From positions 129,001 through 193,000 of the forward strand of contig JAPEHQ010000019.1 of NCBI GenBank assembly GCA_027405735.1: a stretch of 64,000 nt of DNA, in the 5' to 3' direction. Positions 12,973 to 24,690 of the stretch are shown piece by piece. The position numbers and the translations under genes are program-made. The notes below the pieces were generated by a model. The model did not search any database. It saw nothing but the letters and a program-made list of their open reading frames with translations, and was not told where the DNA came from. Each line of letters opens with the position of its first letter. Positions within the stretch are counted from its first letter, which is position 1. The stretch is from Mucor racemosus. Its lineage: Eukaryota > Mucoromycota > Mucoromycetes > Mucorales > Mucoraceae.

Positions 12973-13233
12973 GATAAAAAGCTAAAGTTTCAAGAGAAAA
13001 AAAAATAGCAACACTAACAGAAAAAAAAGGTTTTGCTTTAATTTGACAGGTGGCTTATGTATACTTACTTCCCCTCCATAAAAGCAGTATAAATCAACTA
13101 TGGCCAATCATTGATCAAGCATTTGTCTGCTTGTTCCTTTGAGAATACTCGATGCTTTTGCTTCAAATATGTAAAAAACAACAACAACATAAAACATGGT
13201 TAAGTTTATAAAATGAAATGATTTATTTATGTA

Positions 13234-13989
13234 TTATTTCTGTAAAATTGGACTTTGATCATATGAAAATGCAGAAATAGATTCTCTTGGATTAGTATTG
13301 CTACTTTTTGGGATAGTATTTTGTATTGATGATGATGAAGATGCTTGAGAATAATATTCATTTTTTAATGCATTTGCAGCAGATATATTTCTGGTATGAG
13401 CTGGTGATGTGGGAGCTGTAGCAGTAGTAGTAGTAGAAATGGTATTATTTATGGTGTGTGGGTTCAAGTCTGATCTTTCACGGAAATCATTCCTAAATTT
13501 ACATGTTAATATACAATTGCATTGAATTCTTATACTATTTTTACATTATTTGTCCCAAAGTATCCAGTTTATTCATTAAACTTTTCAACGCCATTTCCTT
13601 CTTGTTGAAATAGACAAGGTTTCGCTTATACTCATCTTCAATATCACCTGATGTTTGTATCACTGGTAGTCTTATGGTCAACAAAAAGTTAATAATCAAA
13701 GCATATGAAAAATAAAGAGGTCTTTGGTTCTATACATACGACATATCATCAATAGACTCCAGACTTATATGTTCAGTTGCCAATTCAATCTGTTTTCTTC
13801 GAATGACATCAATTTCTTTGAAGATTCTGCCTGTATCACGACCTATTGACAATGATTATGAATAATCAATTTGATAAATATAAACTTTTAGTTCGTACCA
13901 AATACTCTTAAATCATCATTTGCATACATTTCGTCAATTTTTTCAAATTGTAAGCTTAGATTTAATTGAATATCATCAGGATGTGGCAT
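13234..13989 (-). CDS. Coiled-coil protein, function not recognised
   Basis: Four exons on the minus strand: 13989-13899, 13842-13740, 13670-13545, 13492-13234. They give a 192-residue protein from an ATG with a downstream TAA; all introns are GT-AG and in phase. The first 125 residues look helical and charged, with heptad-like spacing (EKIDEMYANDD, RRKQIELATEHI, YKRNLVYFNKKEMALKSLMNKLDTL). The last 65 are a low-complexity Thr/Ser/Asn-rich tail with a poly-Ser run. Its size and shape resemble small subunits of coiled-coil complexes such as BLOC-1/BORC or a tethering complex, but I see no diagnostic motif. Lies in tandem between PWP2 and the aldolase gene, both also on the minus strand. Confidence 0.75.
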
Positions 13990-14705
13990 TGGAGGTATAT
14001 GTATATTAGAAGTAAAGAAGTGAAATAAATAAAGAAAGAAAGACGATGAAATGCAGATTGCCTCGTTTCTAATATTCTCGGGATCTCCTTTTCTGAATAT
14101 TCAAATCCCTCAGCAAAAAAACTATAATACTATCTTGGTTACTGATGTAAGTTTCTTCTTTCTCCTTATTAAATGGTGCATTGCCTATTCATCTCATACT
14201 ACCATTTGTATATTCAGAATATGCAAATAAATATAAATTTTTAAATTAATAATGGCTGAATTCAATTCTCATTTCTATTAAACCAACTAGCGTATTTGAC
14301 ACTGCATTGACTTTTTTTCACAAAAGAAAAACGCTAAAATGTAACTGGTATGCTACATGCCATCAACAGAAAGATGTATACCTCTAGCTTTCTCCAACAT
14401 GCTGTTAAATCCCTTTGAAATAGTAAATATGATTTGGATAAAACTCAGCTATGAACTTTCAACATTCTGCCTTCCAGCAGGTAGATCAAGAATATCACAT
14501 CAACTATCCCTCTGAAGTTACAATAAAAAATTTCTCGGTACACCCAAGACGTTATCAATTACAATACAACTTTGAAAAATAAAAAGCATTATTGGTAAGT
14601 TGTGTAAAAATTCTTTAAAAATTTAGGTTTCAGAAATCAGGACATAAATATCAGCAATGAAAATTGATTTTATTAGATATAGTATTTTATAGCAGAGTTT
14701 TGAAT
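13990..14705. other. Intergenic region
   Basis: Lies between the start of the coiled-coil gene and the 3' end of the aldolase gene. It should contain the coiled-coil gene promoter and the aldolase 3' UTR. No further feature seen. Confidence 0.4.
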
Positions 14706-15653
14706 TTATACAAAGGCATCGAGAAGAACTTTATATTCTTCTGTAGGATCCAAAAGTGGAAGAGGACAGAATCCAGCTGGAGCTCCACGTTTTCTCAAAA
14801 CATATTTTACGCTTTGAAGCAAACCAGCATCAAGCAATACTTGAATTTTAGGAACCAAAGAAGCCATCAATTCTTTTCCTTTTTCAGTTTGATTGCTATG
14901 CAAATATTCTACAGCTTGCTTCATTTCTTTTGAAAAAACACTTCCAGCAACAGTAGTGATACCAGTATAACCTTGCTCAGTATAAGCTTCAACATATTCT
15001 TCATCAGTACCAGTAAAGAATGTATGTTGTGCGGCCTTATCACCCAATAATTCCTTTACCTTGTTTACATTAGCAGGGTTTCCTACCTCCTTTAAGCCAT
15101 AGACGTTATGTGTGATGCTTGCAATGCTTGCGTAAGTCTCAGGTTCGATTTGCACACCATTACCACCAGGATTGTTATACAAAAAGATGGGTACTTTAAC
15201 AGTCTTGGCTACATCAATGACATATTGCTTGATCTCTCTTTGAGAGGGTAAACGATAAGGAGGAACGCCAAGCATGATGCCGGCAAAACCAGAATTCTGA
15301 GCAGCTTGGGCTAATTCAATGGCGTCCTTGGTCTTGAACGCAGCGACACCAGCATACAATGGGAACCCTTTGGGAGCTGTATCAGCAACAATTTGGTATA
15401 ATTGCTTTCTTTCAGCTATAGTCATACAGTGTTGTTCACCTGTACTGCCACTGATTAATAATCCGGGTGCTTCTAATTTGTTAATGTAAAAATTGACAAG
15501 CTCAGGAATAGAGTCGGTGCATAAATCGCCCTCTAAAGTGAATGGAGTGACCATGGCAATTGAATAAAATATGAATTGTTGTTGTTGTTGTTGCGACATT
15601 TGGTAGAATATAGATAGAAGGAAAAGAAACAAAGATACAGGCAAGTTTGCCAT
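14706..15653 (-). CDS. DapA/NAL-family class I aldolase (DHDPS-like)
   Basis: Single exon, 315 residues from the ATG at 15653, or 297 from the in-frame ATG at 15599. It is a TIM-barrel class I aldolase of the dihydrodipicolinate synthase/N-acetylneuraminate lyase superfamily. Visible landmarks are GSTGEQ (residues 69-74), the catalytic Tyr in YNNPGG (Tyr159) and the Schiff-base Lys in YGLKEVG (Lys188). Fungi make lysine by the aminoadipate route, so this is unlikely to serve lysine synthesis. 4-hydroxy-2-oxoglutarate, 2-keto-3-deoxy-sugar acid or sialic-acid-type aldolase activity fits better. The extra 18 residues before Met19 are hydrophobic and would resemble a signal anchor, whereas barrel enzymes of this family are soluble. 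I favour Met19, which begins a short Gln run. Confidence 0.9.
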   Translation of the reverse strand: MANLPVSLFLFLLSIFYQMSQQQQQQFIFYSIAMVTPFTLEGDLCTDSIPELVNFYINKLEAPGLLISGSTGEQHCMTIAERKQLYQIVADTAPKGFPLYAGVAAFKTKDAIELAQAAQNSGFAGIMLGVPPYRLPSQREIKQYVIDVAKTVKVPIFLYNNPGGNGVQIEPETYASIASITHNVYGLKEVGNPANVNKVKELLGDKAAQHTFFTGTDEEYVEAYTEQGYTGITTVAGSVFSKEMKQAVEYLHSNQTEKGKELMASLVPKIQVLLDAGLLQSVKYVLRKRGAPAGFCPLPLLDPTEEYKVLLDAFV

Positions 15654-16675
15654 GTCTTTCCATATTTATGTGTGAAAATCAAGCGGGGTATTGCGGATGT
15701 GTATTTCATGGAAAGATGTCTACTGTGGTTTCACCTTGTTTTGAGAAACGTCAGACTTTGCTAATCAGTTCGTTTGTAATGTTTTTCCTGTCACCATCTT
15801 GATTCTCCAGATGACAACATGCTTTTTAATACTAGAGAAATGCAAACAGAACAAGCCGAAACCTTTATTTATGATATCCTTTTGCTGAATCTTTATGAGT
15901 CATTTAAAAAACTCTGTAAATCAATAATCGATTAATTAGGAACGATGACAAATCAAGCATTTTACCACACCACATTCAGAAAATGTGCACATAGTAAAAA
16001 TCAACCTAGCAAAATCTGTCATCTATTTAAAATAGTTTACAAGTTCATCTGATAACTTTATTTATGCAGGTTATTCATAAGTATCAATGGACTTTTGTAT
16101 TGATACACTTTTGGCCCAATTGCATTTTCGTAAATCCAGTTGATGGGCTGCTGTTGAAAATACCAACATTGTATTCATTCAAGATCTAGCTAAGCAAGTG
16201 GATTTTTTATGCTAGAGTATATACAATACGTTATATGCTTTTAATCTAATTTTATCCACACCAAAAAAAATTTTTTTTTTTTGTAGATATAAGAAGCCTT
16301 TAGAATATGGCTTGTATGTTGATTTGTTTTTAGATGTTGTGAGATCTTCTATATCCAATCTCAGATAAACTTTTGATCTCAAAATACCCTTGACATTGAT
16401 AACAAAATATAAATACACATCGGAAATGAATGCTTACAAAGTGTTTATTTACATTTTTGACTAGTGTTTATGTGCGAGTCTGTGCATTGCATTTTGTGTA
16501 CCTTGAAAGGTCATTCATATAATGATCGGTTAAACAAATTTGCGATCGAGAATCAGGGCATTTGATGACCTTCATCTAATCTGGGTAATTCATAGAAAAT
16601 AGGGGGAGACGAAAAGAAATAAATTTTGTTTCTTCTTTTCCCCTCTCTCACTTTTCAATTTATTTCAGCAATAAA
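15654..16675. promoter_or_regulatory. Bidirectional promoter region, aldolase (-) and ABC transporter (+)
   Basis: The two genes are divergent, so this 1-kb space must hold both promoters. A pyrimidine-rich tract (about 16629-16665) lies just before the transporter ATG. Such CT-rich tracts recur upstream of other + strand genes here and are common at fungal transcription starts. No specific factor site claimed. Confidence 0.4.
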
Positions 16676-18934
16676 ATGCGACGACAGGAAAGATTAAACT
16701 CTTTCTCCTCGAATGAGCCAATTCTCAATGATCAAGACGACATTGAAGATCAATTACATCAAAATGAGAAAACAACAGATAAATCAACATATAGTTTCGA
16801 CAGTATCTTTTTTAAGCGATTTTCTCGACTTTTGGGCATTCTTTTCAAGAGTAGCAATCTCTACAAACCATGGTCTACAAAGAAAGAAGCTCGCAGACAT
16901 AGTTTATTTTGGCTGTATATCACTTTTGTCGCCCTAGGTATTAGTTATGAAGTGCTTGTTTACTTTGTAGGCATGATACCCAGTAGATTCTATTCAATTT
17001 TGACTAGTAGAGATACTATTGGATTCTCCAAATTTATTCTGCCTTGTCTCTTGCTTGTATTCAGTACAGCTACTGTAAGTCAATTACAGTTGATTTGATC
17101 TAGCAACTAATTAGTTATTAAAGTGTAAAAGTTTATTAAACTTTATGGGCGGTCTTTTTGCATTAAAAGCAAGAAAATTACTGACAATTCATTTACAAGA
17201 CAAGTATATCAAGCCAAAATCAATGTATACCCTTGTTATGAATCATGAAAAAGTTGATAATCCGTAAATACAAACATTGTGGTCATATCTCTTTGTGTAA
17301 CTAACACACAATCTTAAATTTATTTGCATAGAGATCAACGAATTACTCAAGATATCGATAAATTTGCAGAAACTTTACGTCAAATTGTCACCAATTTGAT
17401 TATTGCACCTGTTATGGTTGTTTACTATACATACAAATGTTGGGTAGTTACTGGTTTTGCTGGCCCTATTTTGATTTATGTTTATTTCTTGCTTGGTTCT
17501 TTTATTAGTCGCAAATTTATTCAACCCATTGTTAATGCTGTATTTTTCAAGGAATTACAAGAAGGAAACTTTCGTTATCTTCATGTTAGATTAAGACAAT
17601 ACGCCGAATCCATTGCCTTTTGCGATGGCGAGAAAGAAGAAAATAATAGAGCACAGCATAGTTTGGATACACTTTTGACATATCAACGTACAATTGTAAA
17701 CAAGGAGCTTCCCCTTAAAAGTAAGTTTATTGATTTAACCAATTTTACGCGCCCTTGATAATTAAACATTCCATGTTAGTGGCAAATGAAAGTTTCTCCT
17801 ATTTGGGATCAATTCTTAGTTATTTAATTATTGCTATTCCTATTTTTGCTGGTGCATTTGATGGAAAAGATGCTTCTGAACTTAGTGCTATTATCAGTGC
17901 AGTATGTGAACTAACATTTAATACGACAGGAAAGATCAGTGTATTGACGTTTATTAATCCATAGAACTCTTTTGTTGCCATGTATTTGATTTACCTGTTT
18001 TCAACCATCATTGAGCAATCAACCAAATTGTCTGATTTAGCAGGCTTTACTGCTCGTGTTGGCGAACTTTTGGAAGCCTTGGATCAAGTAGCTGTCGAAA
18101 TTGAAAATATTGAAATCGATCATCCTCATAGAAAAGATGAGCAAAGCGATATCATTGAATTCGAACATGTGTCTCTTTTTTCACCTCGCTCTAAGCTCAT
18201 TGTACATGACTTGAATTTAAAGATTAATCAAGGCGATCATGTTGCATTCGTTGGTCCCAACGGGTCTGGTAAGACATCAATCCTTCGTGCTTTAGCTTGT
18301 TTATGGCCCTGTAGTGAAGGAAGAGTACATGTTCCAAAAGCAAAACTTGGAAAAGATATCATTTTTCTTCCTCAAATGCCTTATTTGATTGATGGTTCTT
18401 TGAGGGATCAGATTATCTATCCAAATACATCACCATCTAGTAAAAGTAAGTGTTTGATCCATCCACTATAAATGCAGAAATATTAATATCAAGAACAGTT
18501 ACGGATCAGGAAATTGTTCAATTGTTACAAAAAGTGCGTCTTAGTCACTTGTCTGGATTGGTACAATCATATGACACTGCTTATGGTCAGGAGTGGTCCA
18601 AAATGTTATCTCCAGGTGAACAACAACGTTTAGTATTTGCTCGTGTCTTTTATTGGAAACCACGTTTTGCAGGTAATATTTTTTGATAAATCAACCCAAA
18701 TAATGCAAAATAATTAAATTATTATATATAGTCTTGGATGAAGCAACAAGTGCAATGGATAAGGATACCGAAGATTATCTATACGAAGCATTGATTAATT
18801 TGGGAACGAGTGTTATCAGCGTTAGTCACCATCCCAATGTCATTGATTACCATAGTACTGTTGTTCGTCTGGACGGACAAGGCGGATATACCATTGAAGA
18901 CAAAGAAGCAATCTCGTCGCTTGTTGCCGTGTAA
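16676..18934 (+). CDS. ABCD4-type half ABC transporter
   Basis: Seven exons (16676-17074, 17124-17263, 17332-17720, 17780-17901, 17965-18445, 18478-18672, 18732-18934) give 642 residues. An N-terminal ABC membrane domain of subfamily D is followed by one nucleotide-binding domain: Walker A GPNGSGKT, signature LSPGEQQR, Walker B/D-loop VLDEATSAMD. Within subfamily D it matches ABCD4 rather than Pxa1/Pxa2. Examples are VDNPDQRITQDIDKF, YYTYKCW, ESFSYLGSILSYLIIAIPIF and TKLSDLAGFTARVGELLEAL. Animal ABCD4 acts with LMBD1 in lysosomal cobalamin export. Peroxisomal fatty-acyl transport, the job of the rest of subfamily D, is the alternative. The fifth intron would be only 32 nt. Confidence 0.9.
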
Positions 18935-19039
18935 AACTATAATATATAGATGTTCTACATTTTAAGTAATATTTAATATGAAATAAACCCTTAGAGATAA
19001 AAACAAAAAGTCTTTAATTTAGGATTATGGATCACCATA

Positions 19040-19073
<34 letters not shown>

Positions 19074-19309
19074 TGGAATTTGTGAAACCTGAATATGTTG
19101 TAAAACATCAAAAAGAGGAAGAGTTTGGCTGAGAACTATGGTATATTTGTAAGCATAATAACAACTCAAGATATCTGACATTTTAGATTGAGTGTTTAAG
19201 TGGGGGAAAACCAATGTCATAACTTTGACGCATTTATAATCGATCACAAATTAAGGTGAATTAAAATAATTCTGTTAGTAGTATTCTGTAGCACATCAAG
19301 TATAGCCTT
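18935..19309. other. 3' flank of ABC transporter with A28 run
   Basis: Intergenic AT-rich DNA containing an A homopolymer at 19043-19070. No gene seen. Confidence 0.5.
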
Positions 19310-19930
19310 GCATATTTTATTTTATGGTTATCTATTGAAATGGGGATACGTTCCGGTTTTGAATAAGAACATGTATAATTATAAAAGCAGATATGCACAC
19401 TAAGCTGAGCTTGAATGCGAAAGGTTGTCAAAATGCCAAAAAATCAAATAAAAAACTTAAAACTTTATTAACTTTTGAAAATGCATAGTAAGCTGGCTTT
19501 GCGTATTAAATGTTTTAGGTTCAGTTTTTAATTATAAATCGATCCGTATAAGATTTGAAAATATTTTACTCATAGGATCTGTAGTAAATCCAATGTTAAA
19601 TTTTAGCAATTTCTGATAAAAAAGTGCTCTTCATTCAGATGCATTTCCAAAATATTTTATTTTCACATTATCTGCAGCAAAATTATCTACAGATAGAATA
19701 CTTATATGTAGCTATAATCCCATTTTTCGTGGAAGTATTTGATTTTTTATTCATTTTTTTTGCATCCCCGAAAAATTCAGACGAGTATACCCTCGTTCAA
19801 AATGGATCATTTTTTGCATCATCAAAAATCAATCATCCAATCTCAATTTTCTCTACAAAAAATCAATATTTCTTGACGAGGCAAAATCCGTTAGATAATT
19901 GTTAATGAGTACTATCGTAGGAATGTAATG
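19310..19930 (+). repeat. Interspersed repeat copy F, inverted partner of 6650-7300
   Basis: Reads as the reverse complement of about 6650-7300 over some 600 bp with moderate divergence. Shared landmarks are TATCTATTGAAATGGG at the left end, GAAAATGCATAGTAAG in the middle and AATATTTTATTTTCACATTAT toward the right. It is a diverged member of the 1.6-kb family. Confidence 0.7.
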
Positions 19931-21109
19931 TTGCATACCAGCATTTCCCACATCAATTTCTATTCCATGAAAAGTGATTTTACAAAATTCAGAAAAAAAT
20001 AAATGAGCTCGTTCTGCTAGTTCTTTCTTTGGTAATTACTTGCTTGGCGCTAGCTTACATGCTTGTTCGAAATGTTCAAAGTTGAATTAGGCTTGTTTTC
20101 TTTCAAATCAAGCAAACAAGAAGTATATAATAGAGGGCAAATTCATTCAATTTCCGCAATTTTAGCGCTCAAAAAGTCAGAGTGCAGTAAAATAAGGGGA
20201 TAAAAAAGCGATAAAAGAATACTGTTAAAATCCTTCTTTATTAAAATATGGATAATATGCAATAAAATGGTCATTCTACGTCTCTATTTATATTATTTGG
20301 TGATTATTTACTATTATCTGGCAATTGTATTGCAATTGCCAATGATTCTATTACTTTTGAGTATAAATGTTGGGTTGTTTGGTTATTGATTTGGTAGATC
20401 AAGGACGGTGCTTTAAATATATTCTGTCAACCATGCTTTCAGAACATCCCTTACTTGTTCTACTTGATAAGCATGTACTTTTTGTGTTTTTTATTTGGAA
20501 TATCCCACATTACTCTAGTATTTTAATATCTCTAATTCGAGTATTATACCCTTGCTATCTTCATACAATTGTCTATTTACTATACAGTTTTATCTCTGAT
20601 AGCATGGTTCCAATAAGATGACATTTAATATAGGTATTTTATGATGGGAATCTAACTTAGTTCACTTCACAGAGGACACCACATTTAGTTTCAATATGAG
20701 ATTGTAAATATGTAATACAACTTTTGTGATTTATCGAGACTTTGTAAATTAAAATCAACGTAAAAAGTACCGTTTATTAGAATGAATTGAATATGGGTTT
20801 ATATAGTTATTGGGATTGTCTGATAAGATCTAATGGACAGGGGCCCATTAGATATGACAATAGAAATTATTATTAATTGGTAAATGTGTATAGATATAAT
20901 ATGTTATGTTTCAGTGGTAATATTGCTATAAGTTATGTTTCATTATTAGTTCCTAGATGACAGGAACCAGTTAATGAACAATAGAACTTGCTAGATCTGT
21001 CAAAGATCTTCTATATTTGGAATGTTGTAATTCTGATAGATCATTTTGCATTTGTACTCAAGTTTGCTAAGAATATAAATGCATAGACCTAAAATCGAAT
21101 GTAAAAAAT
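19931..21109. other. AT-rich gene-free stretch with short hairpins
   Basis: No supported gene. It contains three short perfect inverted repeats: GGCAATTG/CAATTGCC with a 5-nt loop near 20320-20340, ATCTAATGG/CCATTAGAT near 20828-20853, and GTTCCT/AGGAAC near 20949-20967. No LTR boundaries or target duplications could be established. Confidence 0.45.
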
Positions 21110-22260
21110 TAAACACTTAAATTGAGGCGTTACTTTTTTATATTCACAATATAGATCCAACTCCAAGCTACCCTGCATTTTTTGTTTCAGCGAAAAATAT
21201 TAATTTTTCGTTGAGATAATTAAAATAATAGTTTTATCACAGCTTATAACCTATCATAACGGGGTTCCAAAATCGATTTGAAAAAATGAACGAAAAATGA
21301 TTCAAAAAACAAAATTGTTTAAATGCTCATGAACTGCAAAGTAAGTAGACCTAGTGTATTAAATGGTTTTTGTACAGTTTTAGATTCTGCATCTATTTAA
21401 ATAAAAGTTAGACAAACATTCCACATTAAATTGTGCGCAAAATGCAATTGCAATTTTGGAGGTTTTTTGAAGATACACATCACTTTTTATAAGCATATTT
21501 AAAATATAATAAACTGAAATAATGCGCAAAAAAAGTATCTATCGATCGAGCTATTGCAAAATTTTCTAGCTGCATTTTTCGTAGAGAAAACAAGATTTTT
21601 GTCCAATTTTCTTCTGTTTCAGAATTTGGGATGAGGGTATACAAGGGGAAAATTGAGGTTAGAAATGAGGGTGCCGCTTTGTACACATTTTTGAGGATAT
21701 CTCCACGAAAAATCAATATTTTGAAAAAATCTAAATTGGGTCTGAGAGAGCTCGACGAGCTTAATGACATGAATGCAAAAAAAAATGTTGCTTAATTTAA
21801 CCAATATATTAAAACCTACTATAGAAATGCCAAAAAAAATGAAAAAAAATAAAACTGCTCAGAATTTTTTTATATTAAAATATGTTATAGAACACTTCAA
21901 AACAAGTAAGTTTTATTACTAAAAAGTGTTAGTATAGCTTAATGTTTTCTAGAGATATGAAGCCTCAAAGTTTTCAATCCATTAGCAGTGAAATACGCGT
22001 AAAAATCTGAAACATTAACACTGAAAAATTAATACCAACTGCAAAAAATAGGATATTTCCGGATACTCGTTTTTGAATTAAAGCTGAACATCTCAGGTAC
22101 ATTGGCATATAATTTTATCTTGGTGTTATTTAATGAAAGCAAAAAGTAGAGCAGGGATGAAAAATGAGACCCAATTTTCAAGGTAAAAGCAATGGATGTT
22201 ACCTGTTTTCGAGTCTTTCATGAGATATAAAATAATTCTGGAACAGATAGCGCCGTGCAT
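21110..22260 (+). repeat. 1.6-kb interspersed repeat, copy B (truncated)
   Basis: Matches 40890-42940 without its insertion, and copy A in inverted orientation. About 270 bp of one end is absent. At 22118-22135 it preserves the uninterrupted site (GTTATTTAATGAAAG) into which the element at 41906-42804 inserted in copy C. Confidence 0.8.
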
Positions 22261-22689
22261 TTTTCAATGATGAAAAGAAAAACAAGGATGATCTAGGTAA
22301 GTTCCAACAATTGGTTTGGGTGTGTTTAGAGGATGCTGTTGTAAATATTTATGGTATGATGTTTAAAAATACAAAAATAAAAAACATGTTATTATCGTAT
22401 TTTACTATATTTTTTCGCTATACTTTTCGAATAAATTCGTAAAGCAGCGATGTATGTACCTGATGTCCTATTTTTTTTTAAAAAATGTTAGTCTTGATAC
22501 AGTTCACAAATGTGAAGGCATACATTTTACTGTTTCATCGTGTTTTAGCATGACATTTATTTAAATTATAAATATAATCAATAGCATCGTTATAAATACT
22601 CTACAATATCCATTAATCGTACCAATGATAACACTCATATAAATCTAATTTTATTTTTACTACTCTTTTTTATCAAATATATTCCTCTC
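22261..22689. other. AT-rich spacer before OTU pseudogene
   Basis: No feature supported. It may contain the lost 5' end of the following broken gene. Confidence 0.35.
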
Positions 22690-24404
22690 TGTTTGACGCT
22701 GTTTAATAACATCAATATTATACTACGAGCAGCCGCTGATAATTTTGATATAAAAGGAACGAAAGCGAATTTTGATGAATCAAATATTAACACCATTAGC
22801 GAAAACGACGAAGGTAAGATGTACGGTTTTGTTTTCAATGATCACAGTCGACTTTATTAAGTAAGAATGGCTTTTAGAAAATCAAAACAATGATACTGAA
22901 GGTAGCGATATTAGCAGTAATTTCGATACTGACGATGATGTGTTGGATGAAAACAGCCTTGGGGATGAAAAGAACAGCAGAGAGGCTAATGAAGAAAGTT
23001 CTTTGAACTTCAGTAAATCAACTGGATTTGCAAAAGGTATGTAAAATATAGATTTCAGTAACGTAATAGTAGCATTGTTTCAACTGTCATTACTAACTAT
23101 TTGTTGTTACATATTACTTGATGTTATTATTATCATAGATCCCTTCCCAGCTGTTGTAGACAAAGATGTTGAATCTTCTAACACCAAAAAAAGGCTTACT
23201 AATCAAGTCAAACAACTTCTTGATTCAATTTATATTACTATTAAGACTTTTTCCACTCAACAAAAATTAGCTGATGAAGTAAAAGTTTTAAAAGAAGCAA
23301 AAACAAAAATTCTTGATCCTGAAATTAAAATAAGCCAATTGATCCCACTATCAACTAATTTAAACAGAAAAGGAAGAAAGTCAAAAAGAGGTGTCAAAAG
23401 CAATACTACTAGACTTCAGACTGCCATTGAGAAATTAGAAGAAAGATAGAAGAAAGATGCTAAAAAGAAGGATAAGCAAGAAAAAGAAGATGAAGAAATG
23501 GAAAAGAAGAAAAGAGTATTAGAATTAGAAGAAAGGCACATAGAGCTCGAAAAGAAAAAATGAAAGCTAACTTTGCTTGTCCCTACTGCAACGAATAACT
23601 TTTTTAGTGATATCGATGGAAACGAAAGTAAGAAAGATAAATCAGTAAAAGTAAAAGTAGAAAAAACGACACTCTCCTCACATAAAAAGTAAATATTATA
23701 AAAATAATAGTAGGGCGGTTTTATTTATTAACGTCTTAAATAGATTGCACACTTATTCTAATGCCAAAAAAGATGCAGTTTTTAAGTGGTTAATGGATGT
23801 AAAACCAATAAGCAGGGTCGCTGCTATTCATAGTGTGGGGGCTGATGGAAATTGTGGTTTCAGAGCTGTCGCTTTTGACGTCTATAAAGATAAAAAAAAA
23901 TGGGTGAAAGTAAAACAAGATATGCTTCAAACTTATCTTAAATACAAAGATACTTTATATCAAGCTGTTGGAACTGATACAGTTGTAAAATATGAAGAGC
24001 AAAAAATGATGGCTAAACTCAAGTCTACCTTGTCTCCTTGCCTTGGAAAAGATTACGAGCACATGTGGTTCAGTACTTTTACTTGTCCTCAGGTTGTTGC
24101 TGACACCTACCAAAGACCAGTAATTGTAGCTACTTATCTTGAAGCAGTGAATAATTCTGGCTAAACCATGAAAAATTCTGAATTTGTAATTTACCATCCT
24201 TTGATAGAGATGGAATTAGCTGCATCGAACAATCCGATCACACTTCTTCTTGCATTCTCTCATTTTTACTATGTTGAATTTCATCGTACTCCAAAAGGAC
24301 GTATGAAAAAATTTGAAGCTCCCATTATCAACGTTGATCATCATAGATTGAGAGCTCTGTATCCCAATATATGCCATCAATCTGATTTCTCAGTTTTATT
24401 TTAA
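22690..24404 (+). pseudogene. OTU-family cysteine protease gene, broken by stops
   Basis: Probable exons at about 22690-22813, 22878-23037 and 23139 onward are joined by in-phase GT-AG introns. They encode an acidic linker (NDTEGSDISSNF, DTDDDVLDEN), then a Lys/Glu-rich coiled-coil. From about 23745 an OTU domain follows, with Asp and Cys in VGADGNCGFRAVAF and a likely catalytic His in FSHFYYVEF near 24270. The frame is interrupted by TAG (23447-23449), TGA (23561-23563), TAA (23690-23692) and TAA (24162-24164), while sequence after each stop stays protein-like. All three stop codons occur, so recoding is unlikely and decay is likely. OTU proteins remove ubiquitin; in eukaryotic genomes they are also often carried by transposons, which suits the repeat-rich setting. 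Confidence 0.7.
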
Positions 24405-24690
24405 AACAATTTTTTAACTAACAAAAAATAATAAATAGACATTTATAATTCAATAAATTTATGCAACAAAAGCTCTCCCTCTCCCCCCAATTAATAAGAA
24501 AAAGGCTATTTCTAAATGAGTGACGTTGCATTTTTCAATTTTTATTTTTTGCGATGTCACATTTTTTTTGGATTTTTGGATTTATGCGTGTAAATAGAGC
24601 GTGCATCAAGAAATAGGTAATAGCCAAAAAAAAAAATTCCATGGATTTTTCAGCATCTTTTCTTTGTCAATTTTATAAAACAGAAAAAAA

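Noticed and set aside
20368..21090. Possible solo LTR starting TGTTG
   Set aside because: No convincing CA end, no target duplication, no primer-binding site and no second copy.
22690..24404. Stop-codon reassignment to explain the OTU gene
   Set aside because: TAG, TGA and TAA all interrupt it, while neighbouring genes use ordinary stops and show no in-frame reassigned codons.
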